NCBI GenBank assembly: GCA_018823885.1
Contig: JAHJHG010000008.1
Coordinates: 1 to 44,639, forward strand
Direction: 5' to 3'
Source of the DNA: Patescibacteria group bacterium
Lineage (GTDB): Bacteria > Patescibacteriota > Microgenomatia > UBA8517
Length of the DNA: 44,639 nt
Under the pieces are notes generated by a model. The model was not told where the DNA came from and did not search any database. It was given only the letters and a program-made list of their open reading frames with translations. Shown here piece after piece: positions 1 through 12,329 of this stretch (within the stretch, counting starts at the first letter, position 1; the number at the start of each line of letters is the position of its first letter). Both the position numbers and the translations under genes were made by a program.

Positions 1-1644
1 CATTTAACATCTGAGGCTAAAGATTTATGGGATGACGGAAAACTCAAGGAGATATCGGGAATAGGTGCGAGTATTGAAGAACATCTCGATGAAATATTTA
101 GGACAGGAAGATCAAAACACTTTGAGGTTGTTGCAAAAGGAATTCCCCCCGCAACTTTCGAGTTGATGAAAGTATCTGGAGTTGGTTCTAAAACAGCGTT
201 TAAACTGGCAAATGAACTTAAGATAAAAGAAGCAAAAGGAGCCATTAAGAAGTTAAAGAAAGCTATAAAAGAAGGGAAAGTGACGGACATTGAAGGTTTT
301 GGAGAGCAATCTCAAGAAGCGATTGAAAAATCAATCAAGGAAGTTACGAGTAAAAAGCGACGCCTGCTTTTACCGTATGCCACGAAGGTTGCTGATGAAG
401 TTATAGAATGGATGAAAAAAGAGAAAAGCGTTAAGAATGTAGACGTTTTGGGAAGCCTGAGAAGAAATACTTCAACAATAGGAGATATAGATATTGCCGT
501 TGCCACTGATTCGCCGGTCAAAGTTCTTGATCATTTTACGAAGTATCCCAAAAAACAGAGAGTATTAGAAAAGGGAGACAAAACAGCATCAATAATTGTT
601 TCGGGTAGCGTGCAAGTAGATATAATAGCCCAATCTCCAGATTCATACGGATCCCTTCTTCAACACTTTACGGGATCGAAGCATCACAATATTGCTTTGC
701 GGGAATATGCAATAAAAAAGCAAATGAGTCTTTCTGAGTATGGAATAAAGAAAAAGGGCAAGTTGATAAAATGTCCTACCGAAAAAGATTTCTATCAAAA
801 ACTGGGAATGGATTGGATAGAGCCGGAGTTAAGAGAAGACACAGGTGAGATTGAAGCGGCCATTAACCATAAACTTCCTAAATTAATAGAATTAAAAGAT
901 ATAAAAAGCGACTTACAAATTCATTCTGATTTTGATATAGAAACGAGTCATGATTTAGGAGAGTCCTCGATAGAAGCAATTGTAGATAAGGCTAATGAGT
1001 TGGGTTATGAATATATTGCCTTTACAGAGCATAACCCCAGTCAAAGTGGACATAATGGTAAACAAATAATAGACATTCTTAAGCGCAAGAAAGAAAGAAT
1101 TGAAAAACTTAATTCCTCAATAGCAGAAAAGGGGACAGGGAGCGTAAAAAAAGTGTTCAATAGCCTCGAGATAGATATTTTACCAGATGGGCGACTGCCT
1201 GTTCCTGACGAGGGGTTAGAGTTGTTAGATTTTGCCCTTGTTTCCATTCATTCGAGCTTCAAACAACCTAGAAATACTGTTACCAAAAGAATTCTCAGTG
1301 CCCTAGCCCACCCTAAAGTAAAAATATTTGCTCATCCAACTGGAAGAAAACTCGGTTATCGGGAAGGAGTAGAACTTAACTGGCCGCAGATTTTTGACTT
1401 TTGTAAACAAAATAATAAATGGCTTGAAATTAATGCTGAGCCGATAAGATTAGATCTACCGGATGTTATCGTCCGGGATGCGACAAAAGAAGGAGTAAAG
1501 TTAACCATGGGAACAGATGCTCACCACAAAGACAGTTTGAATAACATGATATTTGGTGTGTCGGTAGGAAGACGTGGTTGGGCGACCAAATCAGATATTG
1601 TAAATACGAAGCCTTTAAGAGAATTTCTAAAAATGGTAAAGTAA
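1..1644 (+). CDS. polX: DNA polymerase/3'-5' exonuclease PolX (Pol beta-like nucleotidyltransferase plus PHP domain), 5' end outside window
   Basis: Frame is open from base 1 (HLTSEAKDLWDDGKLKEISGIG...), so the listed start at 163 is internal. HhH motifs, GSLRRNTSTIGDIDIAV nucleotidyltransferase motif, C-terminal PHP domain (LQIHSDFD, FTEHN, GTDAH). Confidence 0.93.
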   Translation, partial: HLTSEAKDLWDDGKLKEISGIGASIEEHLDEIFRTGRSKHFEVVAKGIPPATFELMKVSGVGSKTAFKLANELKIKEAKGAIKKLKKAIKEGKVTDIEGFGEQSQEAIEKSIKEVTSKKRRLLLPYATKVADEVIEWMKKEKSVKNVDVLGSLRRNTSTIGDIDIAVATDSPVKVLDHFTKYPKKQRVLEKGDKTASIIVSGSVQVDIIAQSPDSYGSLLQHFTGSKHHNIALREYAIKKQMSLSEYGIKKKGKLIKCPTEKDFYQKLGMDWIEPELREDTGEIEAAINHKLPKLIELKDIKSDLQIHSDFDIETSHDLGESSIEAIVDKANELGYEYIAFTEHNPSQSGHNGKQIIDILKRKKERIEKLNSSIAEKGTGSVKKVFNSLEIDILPDGRLPVPDEGLELLDFALVSIHSSFKQPRNTVTKRILSALAHPKVKIFAHPTGRKLGYREGVELNWPQIFDFCKQNNKWLEINAEPIRLDLPDVIVRDATKEGVKLTMGTDAHHKDSLNNMIFGVSVGRRGWATKSDIVNTKPLREFLKMVK

Positions 1645-1669
1645 TCTTTGGTCAGGGGGTGATAGATAG

Positions 1670-2251
1670 ATGAATTATATTTTAATTGGAATAGCTGTTG
1701 TTTTAATATTTTGGATTGTATCCACATACAACTTCTTTGTTTCGGCTAAAGCCAGAATCAAAGCGGCTGTTCAGGAAATAGGCAATCAGTTAAAAAGACA
1801 GGCGGATTTAATTCCGAATTTGGAGTCTTCAGCCAAAGGATATCTAAAACACGAGAAAGGAATTTTTAAGGACCTAACAAGCGCTAGAAAAGCAATTGAT
1901 CGTGCGGTTAAATCCGGTGATGTACAAAAGATGGCGGATGCTGGAAGTCAATTTGCCCAGGTTTTACCAAAAATACAAGTACTTGTCGAAAGCAATCCGG
2001 AGATAAAAGGAGCAGGGGTTGTGACAAAGTTGATGGATGAGTTAAGAGACACTTCTGATAAGGTGATGTATTCAAGAAGACTGGTAATTGATTTAACAGC
2101 CGATTTTAACGTTAAAAGAGTTAGCGTGCCTTCAAACATAATTGCCGGTATGTTTAAATTTGGAGAATTACCTGGATTAATTACTCCCGAAAAAGGAGAA
2201 CACACAAGCGTATCTTCAAAAGATGTAAAAACGCCGAAGGTGAATCTTTAA
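1670..2251 (+). CDS. LemA family protein
   Basis: N-terminal TM then YNFFVSAKARIKAAVQEIGNQLKRQADLIPNLESSAKGY, typical LemA motif. Confidence 0.9.
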   Translation: MNYILIGIAVVLIFWIVSTYNFFVSAKARIKAAVQEIGNQLKRQADLIPNLESSAKGYLKHEKGIFKDLTSARKAIDRAVKSGDVQKMADAGSQFAQVLPKIQVLVESNPEIKGAGVVTKLMDELRDTSDKVMYSRRLVIDLTADFNVKRVSVPSNIIAGMFKFGELPGLITPEKGEHTSVSSKDVKTPKVNL

Positions 2252-2259
2252 ATTTATCA

Positions 2260-3189
2260 ATGATTAATATTTACGAAGCAATTAGTGCTAATAAGCGCAA
2301 AAGTGTGATTGTTGTGGTTGCGTTTGTGTTATTTATAACACTGGCCACTTATGTTTTTGCCCAAGCGTTTGGTGCATATTCGGGCTATAGAACGGGAGGA
2401 CTTGGGTATGTAGGCATTGCCTTCATTATTTCAGGACTGATGAGTATCGGTAGTTATTATTTTAGTGACAAAATCGTGTTGGCAATTTCCGGTGCAAAAC
2501 CGGCGGATAGGAAAAAGGATTTTGCTTTTTATACAGTGGTTGAGAATTTAAGCATAGCCACTGGTCTTCCAAAACCAAAAGCTTATGTAATAAACGATAC
2601 GGCGCCTAATGCATTCGCAACAGGAAGAGATCCCGATCATGCGGTGATATGTGCAACTCGGGGGTTGTTAGATAAACTTACTAGGACAGAACTGGAAGGT
2701 GTTGTTGCCCACGAATTAAGTCATATTAAACATTACGACATACGTCTTGCTGGTATTGTGACAGTCTTAGTAGGTTTAATTGCCCTTCTTGGTGATTGGT
2801 TTTTGCGTGCAAGTTGGATGAGAAAAAGAGGTTCAGATAGACGAGGAAATCAACTAGATGCCCTATTTATAATCCTTGGCCTTCTTTTTGCAATTTTAGC
2901 TCCGATTATAGCGAAGCTTATACAACTTGCGATTTCGAGGAGGCGTGAATTTATGGCAGATGCCGGCGCTATAGCCATTACACGACAGCCTCAAGGTTTG
3001 ATATCAGCTTTAGAAAAAATTTCTTTAGACAAAGAGCCTTTGGAGGTAGCCAACAAAGCAACGGCTCATTTCTATATCGTAAATCCTTTCAAAGATAAAG
3101 CTCACGGAGCTATTAATCGGTTTTCGGGGATGTTTAATACCCATCCTCCAGTAGCCGAAAGAATTAAGGTTCTTAGTAGTATGGCCTGA
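2260..3189 (+). CDS. htpX: M48 family zinc metalloprotease, HtpX-like
   Basis: HELSHIKHYD (HExxH), multiple TM segments, RRREFMADAGA motif; follows lemA. Confidence 0.92.
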   Translation: MINIYEAISANKRKSVIVVVAFVLFITLATYVFAQAFGAYSGYRTGGLGYVGIAFIISGLMSIGSYYFSDKIVLAISGAKPADRKKDFAFYTVVENLSIATGLPKPKAYVINDTAPNAFATGRDPDHAVICATRGLLDKLTRTELEGVVAHELSHIKHYDIRLAGIVTVLVGLIALLGDWFLRASWMRKRGSDRRGNQLDALFIILGLLFAILAPIIAKLIQLAISRRREFMADAGAIAITRQPQGLISALEKISLDKEPLEVANKATAHFYIVNPFKDKAHGAINRFSGMFNTHPPVAERIKVLSSMA

Positions 3190-3272
3190 TGTTGGTATCT
3201 TCTGCCCAAAATACATTGACCTGAATAAATGCTTGTTGTTGTATTCTCGTAGATATAAGATAGTATGAAAAC

Positions 3273-3581
3273 ATGAGCAAAATAAGCAAAAAAGACGTTG
3301 AGCATGTGGCTAAGTTAGCGAAATTAAAAATCACTGACAGCGAGATAAACAAGTTTTCCAAACAACTTTCAGAAATAATTTCTTACGTAAAAGAATTAGA
3401 CAAAGCTGATACTTCAAATACCGATCCGACTAGTCAAACTATCGGGCTGGAAAACGTTTCAAGACAAGACAACAAGAATTTAGAGAATGTTTTGTCTCAA
3501 GACGAGGCTCTCTCAGGAACAGAAACAGACCACAACGGATATTTTGTGGTGGATGCAGTGTTTCAACCGACGAACGAATAA
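3273..3581 (+). CDS. gatC: Asp-tRNA(Asn)/Glu-tRNA(Gln) amidotransferase subunit C
   Basis: VEHVAKLAKLKITDSEINKFSKQLSEIISYVKELD...; adjacent to gatA. Confidence 0.92.
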   Translation: MSKISKKDVEHVAKLAKLKITDSEINKFSKQLSEIISYVKELDKADTSNTDPTSQTIGLENVSRQDNKNLENVLSQDEALSGTETDHNGYFVVDAVFQPTNE

Positions 3582-3582
3582 G

Positions 3583-4986
3583 ATGGAAATACCTCTAACA
3601 ATAAAAGAAACCCAAGAAGGGTTGATTAAGAAAAAATTTAGCGCGGTGCAATTAGTTGACGCGTATCTTGCCCGAATAGAGAAATTTGATAAAGATATAA
3701 ACAGCTTTCTGACATTGTCAGAAGAAATGGCCTATTTGCAGGCAAAAGAGGTAGATAAAAAAATAGAAGAATTAGGAGAAGCAGCATTTGATAAAAATCC
3801 TTTACTCGGGGTGGTTGTTGCTCATAAAGATTTGTTTTTGACAAAAGGACTGAGAACTACGGCTGCTTCAAAAGTTTTAGAGAACTTTGTTCCTGTTTAT
3901 TCAGCAACAGTTGTAAAGAGATTGGAAGATGCGGGAGCAATTACCTTAGGTAAAACTAATTGTGACGCTTGGGCTCATGGAGCCTCAGGAGAAAATTCTG
4001 ATTTTGGTTCAACAAAAAACCCTTGGCAAAAGGAGTATGTACCAGGGGGCTCATCTAGTGGTTCTGCAGCTGCTATCTCAGCACAGTTTTCTTTGATCGC
4101 CACAGGGACGGATACAGGTGGTTCAATAAGGCAACCCGCAAATTTCTGTGGAATTGTCGGATTCAAGCCAACATACGGAGTTGTACCAAGGTATGGGGTA
4201 ATTGCAATGGCTTCTTCTCTTGATTCTGTAGGTCACTTTGGAATGACAGTCGATGATGTGGAAAAGGTGTTTGAGGTTACTAAGGGAGAAGACGAAAGAG
4301 ATAGTACTGTGAAAAATATTAGATCCAATAAATCGAACAGTAAAATCAAAATAGGCATACCAAAGGAATACTTTATAAAAGGATTAGATTCCGAAGTAGA
4401 AAAATCTGTAAAAGAAGCAGCTGATATTTTTAAAAGTCAAGGTATTGAACTAGTAAATATAAGCCTACCTCATACAAAATATGCAATATCGGTGTATTAC
4501 ATTGTTCAGCCCGCCGAAGTATCTTCAAATCTCGGCAGATATGATGGAATTAGATATGGAAAGAATAGAGATTCTTTTGGAGACGAAGCAAAAAGAAGAA
4601 TCATGCTAGGAACGTATGTATTGTCAGCAGGATATTACGATGCATATTATTTAAAAGCGCAAAAGGTGCGATCAAAAATAATTGAAGATTTTGAAGATGC
4701 ATTTAACAAAGTTGACGCTATTATTGCTCCAGTTTCACCCACACCAGCATTCAAATTGGGAGAAAAAGCAGAAGATCCACTGCAAATGTATTTGGCTGAT
4801 GTTTTAACAGCAGCAGCAAACGTTGCAGGAATCCCTGGATTGGCTATCCCTAGCGGATTTTCAAGTAAGGGGCTGCCTCTTGGCTTTCAATTAATGGGTG
4901 CAAGATTTTCTGAGCCTACGCTATTTAAACTTGGCAAGCTGTATCAAAGGACGGTTGGCTGGAAACCGAAAATAGCTTTTCAATAA
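3583..4986 (+). CDS. gatA: Asp-tRNA(Asn)/Glu-tRNA(Gln) amidotransferase subunit A
   Basis: Amidase signature GGSSSGSAAAISAQFSLIATGTDTGGSIRQPANFCGIVGFKPTYG. Start placed at ATG 3583 because the listed ORF start at 3487 overlaps gatC. Confidence 0.95.
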   Translation: MEIPLTIKETQEGLIKKKFSAVQLVDAYLARIEKFDKDINSFLTLSEEMAYLQAKEVDKKIEELGEAAFDKNPLLGVVVAHKDLFLTKGLRTTAASKVLENFVPVYSATVVKRLEDAGAITLGKTNCDAWAHGASGENSDFGSTKNPWQKEYVPGGSSSGSAAAISAQFSLIATGTDTGGSIRQPANFCGIVGFKPTYGVVPRYGVIAMASSLDSVGHFGMTVDDVEKVFEVTKGEDERDSTVKNIRSNKSNSKIKIGIPKEYFIKGLDSEVEKSVKEAADIFKSQGIELVNISLPHTKYAISVYYIVQPAEVSSNLGRYDGIRYGKNRDSFGDEAKRRIMLGTYVLSAGYYDAYYLKAQKVRSKIIEDFEDAFNKVDAIIAPVSPTPAFKLGEKAEDPLQMYLADVLTAAANVAGIPGLAIPSGFSSKGLPLGFQLMGARFSEPTLFKLGKLYQRTVGWKPKIAFQ

Positions 4987-4993
4987 AAAATAC

Positions 4994-6262
4994 ATGCAAG
5001 ACTTTAAACCTTTAATAAAGAATTCTAAATTTGTTTATCTTTGGACCTCTCAGGTTCTTTCTCAGTTGACGATTAACATTATGAACTTCCTCTTGCTAAT
5101 AAGACTTTATGAACGGACAGGTTCATCTATCGCTACTTCATTTTTATGGGTTGCGTATGCCCTACCGGCAATATTAATAGGCCCAATTGCTGCCGCTAGT
5201 GTTGACATATTTGACAGAAGAAAAATGCTTGTTATTGCAAATTTATTACAATCAGCAGCTATCTTTGTTTATGCCTTTTTACACGAGACAAGCTTTTTCT
5301 TACTGTATGGAATTGCGGTTACCTATTCTTTCTTTAATCAGTTTTATGTTCCGGCTGAAGCGGCATCTCTTCCGTCATTAGTAAAGAAAAAATCTCTTCC
5401 TCAGGCCAACGGTTTATTTTTCTTGACTCAACAAGCTGCCTTAATAATTGGGTTTGGTTTTGCCGGATTATTAAATCACACACTAGGTTTCAGTTCTTCC
5501 CTGTATCTTTGTTCATTCTTTCTATTACTGGCCTTTATTAGTGTTAGTTTTCTACCAACGATGAGGACAAGGGAAAGAATGCCACGAAGTTTCGAACAAG
5601 CCTTGTATAAATTCTTTTCACGGATAATAGAAGGATATAAGTTTATTAAAGAAAATCGATCAATATTATTACCATTTGTTCTTATGATGGGATTGTCAGT
5701 TTCTTTGTCTGTGATTGTAGTCAGTATGCCGGTATTGGCGGAAGACATATTCAGAATAAATGTTAACTCAGCTGGAGTGATGATTGTTGTGCCAGCCGGT
5801 ATAGGAGCCGCCATCGGCACTTTTGTTGTGACTCGTTTACTAAACAAAGGTTGGCGAAAGAAGAGAGTAATAGAAACCTTTTTACAAATGATGGCACTTA
5901 TTTTGTTTATATTTACCTTTATTCTTCCTGAAATAACAAATTATGGAAGGATTATATTGGGAACAACCTGTGTATTATTAATTGGCCTTTCGTTTATTGG
6001 TATTCTTATCCCTTCTCAAACATATTTACAGGAAAAGACACCTGGTGGTTTAAGAGGGAGGGTTTTTGGTAATTATTGGTTTCTGGTAACGGTAGCAACG
6101 GTTTTCCCAGTGATATTTTCGGGTGCAATAACTGAAATTTTTGGAATACGACTATTAATGTTTCTTCTGACAGGATTAGTTATAACTGCGCTATTCTTTT
6201 CAAAGAAATACGGCCAGAGTGTAATTGATGAAGGGCTAAACTTTTATAAAAATGGAGAATAA
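4994..6262 (+). CDS. MFS transporter
   Basis: About 12 hydrophobic segments, MFS-like loop [16 protein letters not shown]; 422 aa. Confidence 0.88.
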   Translation: MQDFKPLIKNSKFVYLWTSQVLSQLTINIMNFLLLIRLYERTGSSIATSFLWVAYALPAILIGPIAAASVDIFDRRKMLVIANLLQSAAIFVYAFLHETSFFLLYGIAVTYSFFNQFYVPAEAASLPSLVKKKSLPQANGLFFLTQQAALIIGFGFAGLLNHTLGFSSSLYLCSFFLLLAFISVSFLPTMRTRERMPRSFEQALYKFFSRIIEGYKFIKENRSILLPFVLMMGLSVSLSVIVVSMPVLAEDIFRINVNSAGVMIVVPAGIGAAIGTFVVTRLLNKGWRKKRVIETFLQMMALILFIFTFILPEITNYGRIILGTTCVLLIGLSFIGILIPSQTYLQEKTPGGLRGRVFGNYWFLVTVATVFPVIFSGAITEIFGIRLLMFLLTGLVITALFFSKKYGQSVIDEGLNFYKNGE

Positions 6263-7610
6263 GTCATCGAAATTCATACCGATAATTGGTCTGGAGGTCC
6301 ATATAGAATTAGGAACTTTTTCTAAGATGTTTTGTGGGTGTGATACAGACCATTTTATTAAAAAACCCAACACCCTAACCTGTCCGGTTTGCCTCGGGTT
6401 ACCTGGCGCGCTTCCATTTGCCAATAAAAAGGCAATTGAGGACACTGTCAAACTTGGAATAGCCTTTGGTTGCAAAATCAATACTTTTTCTAAATTTGAC
6501 AGAAAACACTATTTTTATCCAGATTTACCAAAGGGTTATCAGATTAGCCAATACGATGAGCCTTTATGTTCGAGCGGTGATTTCGAATTTCCTCATTCGT
6601 CTGGCAAGTTAGGTACGAAAACTAAGATACGGATAAGGAGAATACACCTAGAAGAAGATACGGCCAAGCTAATACACAACGAGATAAACAAAAAGAAAGT
6701 TACTCTAGTTGATTTTAATAGAAGTGGTGTGCCTCTTGTCGAAATGGTTACGGAACCGGACTTTAGGAATATAGAAGATGTTGAAAAGTTTCTAAGAGAA
6801 GTGCAGCTTGTTGTACGTTATTTAGGTATTTCAAGTGCAGATATGGAAAAAGGCTCAATGCGTCTTGAAGCAAATGTTTCTTTATCTAACGATGCACAAA
6901 AAATACCTGATTATAAAGTTGAATTGAAAAACATAAATTCTTTCAAGTTTCTCAAAAAAGCAATCAAAGCAGAACTAGTGAGACAAGAAAAGATACTTTC
7001 GTCGGGGAAAAGAATTGCCCAAGAAACTAGGGGTTATGATGAGGCAAAGCAAGATACCTATTTACAAAGGGTAAAAGAAGAAGAGAAGGACTACCGATAT
7101 TTTCCAGAACCCGACATACCTCCTGTTAGAATTGAAAACGAGGAAATTGAGAATATTCGTAAAACAATGCCCGAATTAGCTGCAAAAAAACGAGAAAGAT
7201 ATTCTAAGGAATATAAATTACCAGAAAACTACATAGAAGTATTGGTTCAGAATATTGATAGAGCAAAATATTTTGAAAGCGCTATTGAGTTGGGACATAA
7301 ACACAGCTTGTCGGTGAAAATGATAGCGGGTGCTATGATCAATCAGCATCTAGATCAGAAATATGAAGAGCCAGCTGGATTAGTCAAAAACTTAGTAGAT
7401 CTTACAAAAAAGGTATATGCGAGTGAAAAAGTAGTGGCAAAAGAAGTGGTAAAAATAGTATTGCAAGAGAAGAAGGCAGTTCAGGATTACAAAAGTGGAA
7501 AAGTAAATGTAATAGGATTCTTAGTAGGAGCAGTACAGAAAGAGCTTAAAGGAAAGGGTGATCCAAAGTTAACAAGAGAACTCCTTTTAGAGTCTTTAAA
7601 GAAATCTTAA
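6252..7610 (+). CDS. gatB: Asp-tRNA(Asn)/Glu-tRNA(Gln) amidotransferase subunit B (C-terminal YqeY-like tail)
   Basis: [56 protein letters not shown]. Confidence 0.95.
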   Translation: MENKSSKFIPIIGLEVHIELGTFSKMFCGCDTDHFIKKPNTLTCPVCLGLPGALPFANKKAIEDTVKLGIAFGCKINTFSKFDRKHYFYPDLPKGYQISQYDEPLCSSGDFEFPHSSGKLGTKTKIRIRRIHLEEDTAKLIHNEINKKKVTLVDFNRSGVPLVEMVTEPDFRNIEDVEKFLREVQLVVRYLGISSADMEKGSMRLEANVSLSNDAQKIPDYKVELKNINSFKFLKKAIKAELVRQEKILSSGKRIAQETRGYDEAKQDTYLQRVKEEEKDYRYFPEPDIPPVRIENEEIENIRKTMPELAAKKRERYSKEYKLPENYIEVLVQNIDRAKYFESAIELGHKHSLSVKMIAGAMINQHLDQKYEEPAGLVKNLVDLTKKVYASEKVVAKEVVKIVLQEKKAVQDYKSGKVNVIGFLVGAVQKELKGKGDPKLTRELLLESLKKS

Positions 7611-7639
7611 TAAGGAAATAGGAAGAAGACAAAAAGATT

Positions 7640-10600
7640 ATGCCTAAGAAGTTTGTTCATATTCATCTACATACAGAATATTCACTTCTGGATGGTTTAA
7701 GTAAGATATCCGATTTAACATCGCATGTTAAAAAGTCTGGAATGAATTCGGTGGCTATAACCGATCATGGTGCGATGTACGGAGCCATAGAGTTTTATAA
7801 AGAAGTAAGAGCCCAAGGCGTTAAGCCAATAATAGGAATTGAGGCATATACGACAAACGTAGACCACAAACTTAGACCAGAAAGAGGGAAATTCAAAAAT
7901 TTTCACTTACTTCTCCTTGCGAAGAATAATCTTGGGTATAAGAACCTAATGAAACTAACTTCAATTGCTCATCTTGAGGGTTATTATTACCGTCCGCGGT
8001 TTGATAGAGAAACTTTAGCGAAATACTCAAAGGGCCTGATTTGTACGTCTGCGTGTGCTCAGGGAGAGGTACCTCAAGCTTTAATTAATGACGATTATTC
8101 TGAGGCCAAAAAGGTTGCGAAATGGTTTTTAGATGTTTTCGGGAAGGACTATTACTTGGAAATCCAAAGACATAATTATAATCAATATGTCCCCGGAATA
8201 GATAATCAGGAAATACGGCAGGGAGTGGTAAGAATGGCCGATACGGAGGAAAAGATAAATAAAGGTATTGTTAAACTAAGTCGAGAATTGGGAATTCCAC
8301 TAGTGGCCACAAATGATGCCCATTATATTAAAAAGGAAGATGCTTCAGCCCAAGACGCTCTTGTTTGCATTGCCACTGGCAAAAATGTTTCTGACACAAA
8401 AAGAATTAGATTTATAGACACGCCGGCTTTTTATGTAACAACTCCAAATGAAATGGCTGAAAGGTTTTCCGATGTACCAGAGGCGGTGGATAACACTGTT
8501 AAGATTGCTGAGAAATGCAACTTAGAAATAACACTGGACAAGTGGCATTTTCCAAAATACAAGCTTACTGAGGGCAAAACTTCAGATGAGGAGTTGGAAA
8601 AAATTGTTTGGAAGGGTATAGCTGAAAGGGTTAAAAAAGTAACGCCCGAAATTAAAAAAAGGTTGAATTATGAGATGAAGATTATAGAAGACAAAGGATA
8701 TGCAACATACTTTTTAATAATGGCAGATATTGCAAATTGGGCAGCTGAAAGCGGTATTGTCACTAACACTAGGGGTTCGGCGGCCGGCTCATTAGTGTCA
8801 TATGCAATGAGAATTATTAATATCAATCCATTGAAATATGATCTTCCGTTTGAAAGATTTTTAACCCCATGGCGTCCTTCGCCGCCTGATATTGATTTTG
8901 ACATTGCCGATGACAGAAGAGAAGAAATTATAAACTACATTGGCGAAAAGTATGGACACAACAAAGTTGCTCAAATTAACACCTTTGGAAGAATGATGGC
9001 TAAAGCCTCCGTACGCGACACGGCGCGCGTATTAGGCTATCCTTATTCGACTGGAGACAGGATAGCGAAATTGATTCCAATAGGATCCCAAGGTTTTCCT
9101 ATGGATATTGATAAGGCAATGACAATTTCAAAGGAGCTGGCAGAGATTTACGACGATGATAAAGATGCTAAAAAGATTATAGATTTAGCAAAACAGATAG
9201 AAGGAAATGTAAGGCACGTATCTGTTCATGCTGCAGGTTTAGTGATAGCCCCCGAAGAGATAACGAATTTCACCCCAATACAGAATGATCCTGAAGGAAA
9301 AAGGATCATTACCCAGTATGATATGTATGCTCTTGACCCAAACATGTCGCCGAAAGCCGTAGGTCTTCTGAAATTTGATCTTTTGGGTTTGAGGAACTTA
9401 TCAATATTAGGGTCCGCCATTAGAATAATAGAAGAAGTTTGCGGCAAAAAAATAGATCTACAAGAAATACCCCTAAACGACAAAAAAGCTTATGAAATGT
9501 TGTCTAGAGGAGACACAATGGGAGTTTTCCAGCTTTCTGGTTCAGGAATGACTAGGTACTTAAAAGACCTCAAGCCGACAAAAATAGAAGATCTGATGGC
9601 TATGGTGGCCCTCTATCGTCCGGGACCAATGGCTCAAATTCCAGAATATATTCTGCGCAAAAATAATCCAAGTAAAATTAAATATTTTGATCCACGAATG
9701 AAAGAATATTTGAGCAAATCTTATGGCCTATTAGTATATCAGGACGATGTGCTAACCACGGCTATTAACATTGCGGGCTATACATGGGAAGAAGCAGATA
9801 AATTCAGAAAAGCAGTAGGTAAAAAAGTACCAAAGGAAATGGAAAAGCAGAAAATTAAATTCATTGAGGGATCAATAAAGAAAGGGATGAAGAAAAAGAA
9901 AGCAGAGGAATTATTTAGATTAATAGAGCCTTTTTCGGGTTACGGGTTTAATAAAGCCCATGCAACGAGCTATGGCATGGTTGCCTACGAAACAGCTTAT
10001 CTTAAAGCTAACTACCCAGTAGAGTTTATGTGCGCTTTGTTAACGGCAGAATGTAATGACTCTGAAAAAATTTCTGCGGCTGTCCATGAGTGTAGAAGAA
10101 TGGGTATACAAGTGTTGCCACCAGACATTAATGAAAGTGCGGTAGATTTCATTATATCGGATGACAAAGGAGCTTTAGATGAAAATGGTATCCGTTTTGG
10201 CTTAAATGCTATTAAAAATGTGGGGAAAGCGGCTATTGAGGCCATATTAGAGGCACGCAACGAGGGCGAGTTTCTATCATTTGCAGATTTTCTAAATAGA
10301 GTTGATGCAAGAAGGGTTAACAAAAAGGTTTTAGAGAGTCTAATAAAAGTGGGCGCCCTAAGTGCATATGGAAAACGGGCCGTTTTGCTAGCCACATATG
10401 AGGAGATTAGAAATAGAGTTTCTAAGCCTAAGGCGTCAAAAGGACAGCAAGGTCTATTTTCTCAAGATGAAATTACTAAAAGTTCTAAAACACAGAGCGT
10501 GCAAATAATGGAGGATATGGATGAGTTTTCAGACGAGGAATTGCAGGCGCTAGAAAGACAACTTCTTGGATTTTCTTTGTCGGCGCGCCCGTTAAGTGAA

Positions 10601-11158
10601 ATTATTGGTCCTCTAGAACATAAAGCCACGCACAAGATTTTTGAAATATCACCTCATGAAACGATCGGCGAGAATGTTAGGATAGCAGCCATAGTTTCAG
10701 AAGTAAAAATAATTGTCACAAGACGATCAGGCCAAGAAATGGCTTTTGTAAGAGTAGAAGATGATACTGGGTCTCTTGAATTGGTAATATTTCCAAAAAT
10801 ATTTAGCCAAACTCGAGATCACTGGATAGATAACAAAGCACTTATTGTTTCAGGGAGGGTAGATAATCGGGAGGACGCACCTACCCTTATAGTAGATACG
10901 ATAGAAACAAGTACGGATGAAAAAAACGAAAATAACCAAATTGTTTATATAAAGGTGCCAAAAAAAGCAAAGGGAAGCGACTTATCCCAATTAAAAAAGC
11001 TTTTATTAAAGCACCCAGGTGAACAAAAAGTGATTTTGGTTTTTGAGGGAAGAAAGGAAGAAAAAGTAAAACTACCTTATAAGATAACCTGGAACGCAAG
11101 GTTAGCGCAAAGGATTGCGGAGGCTCTTGAAGGAAATGCCGTACCTGATGTACAATAG
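7640..11158 (+). CDS. dnaE: DNA polymerase III subunit alpha
   Basis: 1172 aa; PHP N-terminus ([11 protein letters not shown]), [34 protein letters not shown]-terminal OB-fold. Confidence 0.96.
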   Translation: MPKKFVHIHLHTEYSLLDGLSKISDLTSHVKKSGMNSVAITDHGAMYGAIEFYKEVRAQGVKPIIGIEAYTTNVDHKLRPERGKFKNFHLLLLAKNNLGYKNLMKLTSIAHLEGYYYRPRFDRETLAKYSKGLICTSACAQGEVPQALINDDYSEAKKVAKWFLDVFGKDYYLEIQRHNYNQYVPGIDNQEIRQGVVRMADTEEKINKGIVKLSRELGIPLVATNDAHYIKKEDASAQDALVCIATGKNVSDTKRIRFIDTPAFYVTTPNEMAERFSDVPEAVDNTVKIAEKCNLEITLDKWHFPKYKLTEGKTSDEELEKIVWKGIAERVKKVTPEIKKRLNYEMKIIEDKGYATYFLIMADIANWAAESGIVTNTRGSAAGSLVSYAMRIININPLKYDLPFERFLTPWRPSPPDIDFDIADDRREEIINYIGEKYGHNKVAQINTFGRMMAKASVRDTARVLGYPYSTGDRIAKLIPIGSQGFPMDIDKAMTISKELAEIYDDDKDAKKIIDLAKQIEGNVRHVSVHAAGLVIAPEEITNFTPIQNDPEGKRIITQYDMYALDPNMSPKAVGLLKFDLLGLRNLSILGSAIRIIEEVCGKKIDLQEIPLNDKKAYEMLSRGDTMGVFQLSGSGMTRYLKDLKPTKIEDLMAMVALYRPGPMAQIPEYILRKNNPSKIKYFDPRMKEYLSKSYGLLVYQDDVLTTAINIAGYTWEEADKFRKAVGKKVPKEMEKQKIKFIEGSIKKGMKKKKAEELFRLIEPFSGYGFNKAHATSYGMVAYETAYLKANYPVEFMCALLTAECNDSEKISAAVHECRRMGIQVLPPDINESAVDFIISDDKGALDENGIRFGLNAIKNVGKAAIEAILEARNEGEFLSFADFLNRVDARRVNKKVLESLIKVGALSAYGKRAVLLATYEEIRNRVSKPKASKGQQGLFSQDEITKSSKTQSVQIMEDMDEFSDEELQALERQLLGFSLSARPLSEIIGPLEHKATHKIFEISPHETIGENVRIAAIVSEVKIIVTRRSGQEMAFVRVEDDTGSLELVIFPKIFSQTRDHWIDNKALIVSGRVDNREDAPTLIVDTIETSTDEKNENNQIVYIKVPKKAKGSDLSQLKKLLLKHPGEQKVILVFEGRKEEKVKLPYKITWNARLAQRIAEALEGNAVPDVQ

Positions 11159-11196
11159 ACATCGTCCCACAAAAAGTGGGCGTTTATTTTAGAAAA

Positions 11197-11631
11197 ATGG
11201 CACTTACTGCAACACATATACAAATATCTAGTGAAGGCAAGCAAACACAAACAAAATTTGGCGTTGGCGATACCGTTCGTGTATTTACTAAAATCAAGGA
11301 GGGAGAAAAAACTAGACAGCAAGCTTTTGAAGGAATTGTATTAAAGATAAAGGGAAGAGATGAAAGTAAAACTTTTACGGTAAGAAGAATAGGGGCGCAA
11401 CAGATAGGTATTGAGCGTATTATTCCTTTGGCTTCGCCAACAATCGACAAAATTGAAGTGGTCAAGAAAGGCCTGAGAGGGGTTAGAAGAGCCAAACTTT
11501 ATTACATTAGGGAGAAATCCAGAAAAGAGATAGACGCGATATATACAAGAGCGGGGAAAAAGGAAGAAAGTAAATCTGCGGCAAAAAAACAGACAAAGAA
11601 TGTGAAGGTGAAGAAAACTTCAAAGAAATAA
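11197..11631 (+). CDS. rplS: 50S ribosomal protein L19
   Basis: [30 protein letters not shown]...[27 protein letters not shown]; start placed at ATG 11197. Confidence 0.93.
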   Translation: MALTATHIQISSEGKQTQTKFGVGDTVRVFTKIKEGEKTRQQAFEGIVLKIKGRDESKTFTVRRIGAQQIGIERIIPLASPTIDKIEVVKKGLRGVRRAKLYYIREKSRKEIDAIYTRAGKKEESKSAAKKQTKNVKVKKTSKK

Positions 11632-11685
11632 ACTAGATTTTCCCTCTAGTAATGATAGATGTTGGTATAATACTGTGTAACTATC

Positions 11686-12306
11686 TTGAAGATTAGAAAA
11701 GTAGTAACAGGTCAACTTCAAACTAACTGTTATTTGGTATTTGATAGCCAAGCTTCAGATTGTATTATCATTGATCCTGGTGATGATGCTGATTATATTG
11801 CCAGGCATTTGACAGATTTGAATTTGACACCTTCTAAAATCATTGCCACCCATGGGCACTTTGATCATCTGTTGGCTGTTACAGAACTTAAACTTGCCTA
11901 TAGCATCCCCTTTTTGATTCATAAAAATGACGAATTTCTTTTAAAGAGACTTCGATCCTCAGCAAAGCATTTTCTTGGAATACAAACTGATCCACCACCT
12001 CTTGTGGATGAATATTTAAAAGAAGGTGATGAAATTAAGGTTGGAAAATATGTTTTGAAGGTTATTGAAACACCGGGGCACACACCGGGCGGAATTTCTC
12101 TTTATTGCAAAAAAGCAAAAGCTCTTTTTGCCGGTGATACTGTTTTTGAGAATGGTGGTGTAGGCAGAACAGATTTTGCATACTCCAACAATAATCACCT
12201 AATGGAATCGATTAAAAAATTATTAAAGCTTCCTGATGAAACAGTTGTTTATACTGGCCATGGAAGCAATACAACAGTTAAAAAGATTAAAACACATTTT
12301 GCATAG
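11686..12306 (+). CDS. MBL-fold metallo-hydrolase (glyoxalase II-like)
   Basis: IATHGHFDHLL, ETPGHTPGG, LFAGDTVF, VYTGHGSNT; TTG start. Confidence 0.9.
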   Translation: MKIRKVVTGQLQTNCYLVFDSQASDCIIIDPGDDADYIARHLTDLNLTPSKIIATHGHFDHLLAVTELKLAYSIPFLIHKNDEFLLKRLRSSAKHFLGIQTDPPPLVDEYLKEGDEIKVGKYVLKVIETPGHTPGGISLYCKKAKALFAGDTVFENGGVGRTDFAYSNNNHLMESIKKLLKLPDETVVYTGHGSNTTVKKIKTHFA

Positions 12307-12329
12307 CTGTAGTAAAATATTAGTAATCC

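Noticed and set aside
10012-10395. 127-aa minus-strand ORF
   Set aside because: Lies entirely antisense within dnaE; other listed minus-strand ORFs inside housekeeping genes (e.g. 1041-1247, 5476-5847, 9226-9483, 36789-37169) were rejected for the same reason.
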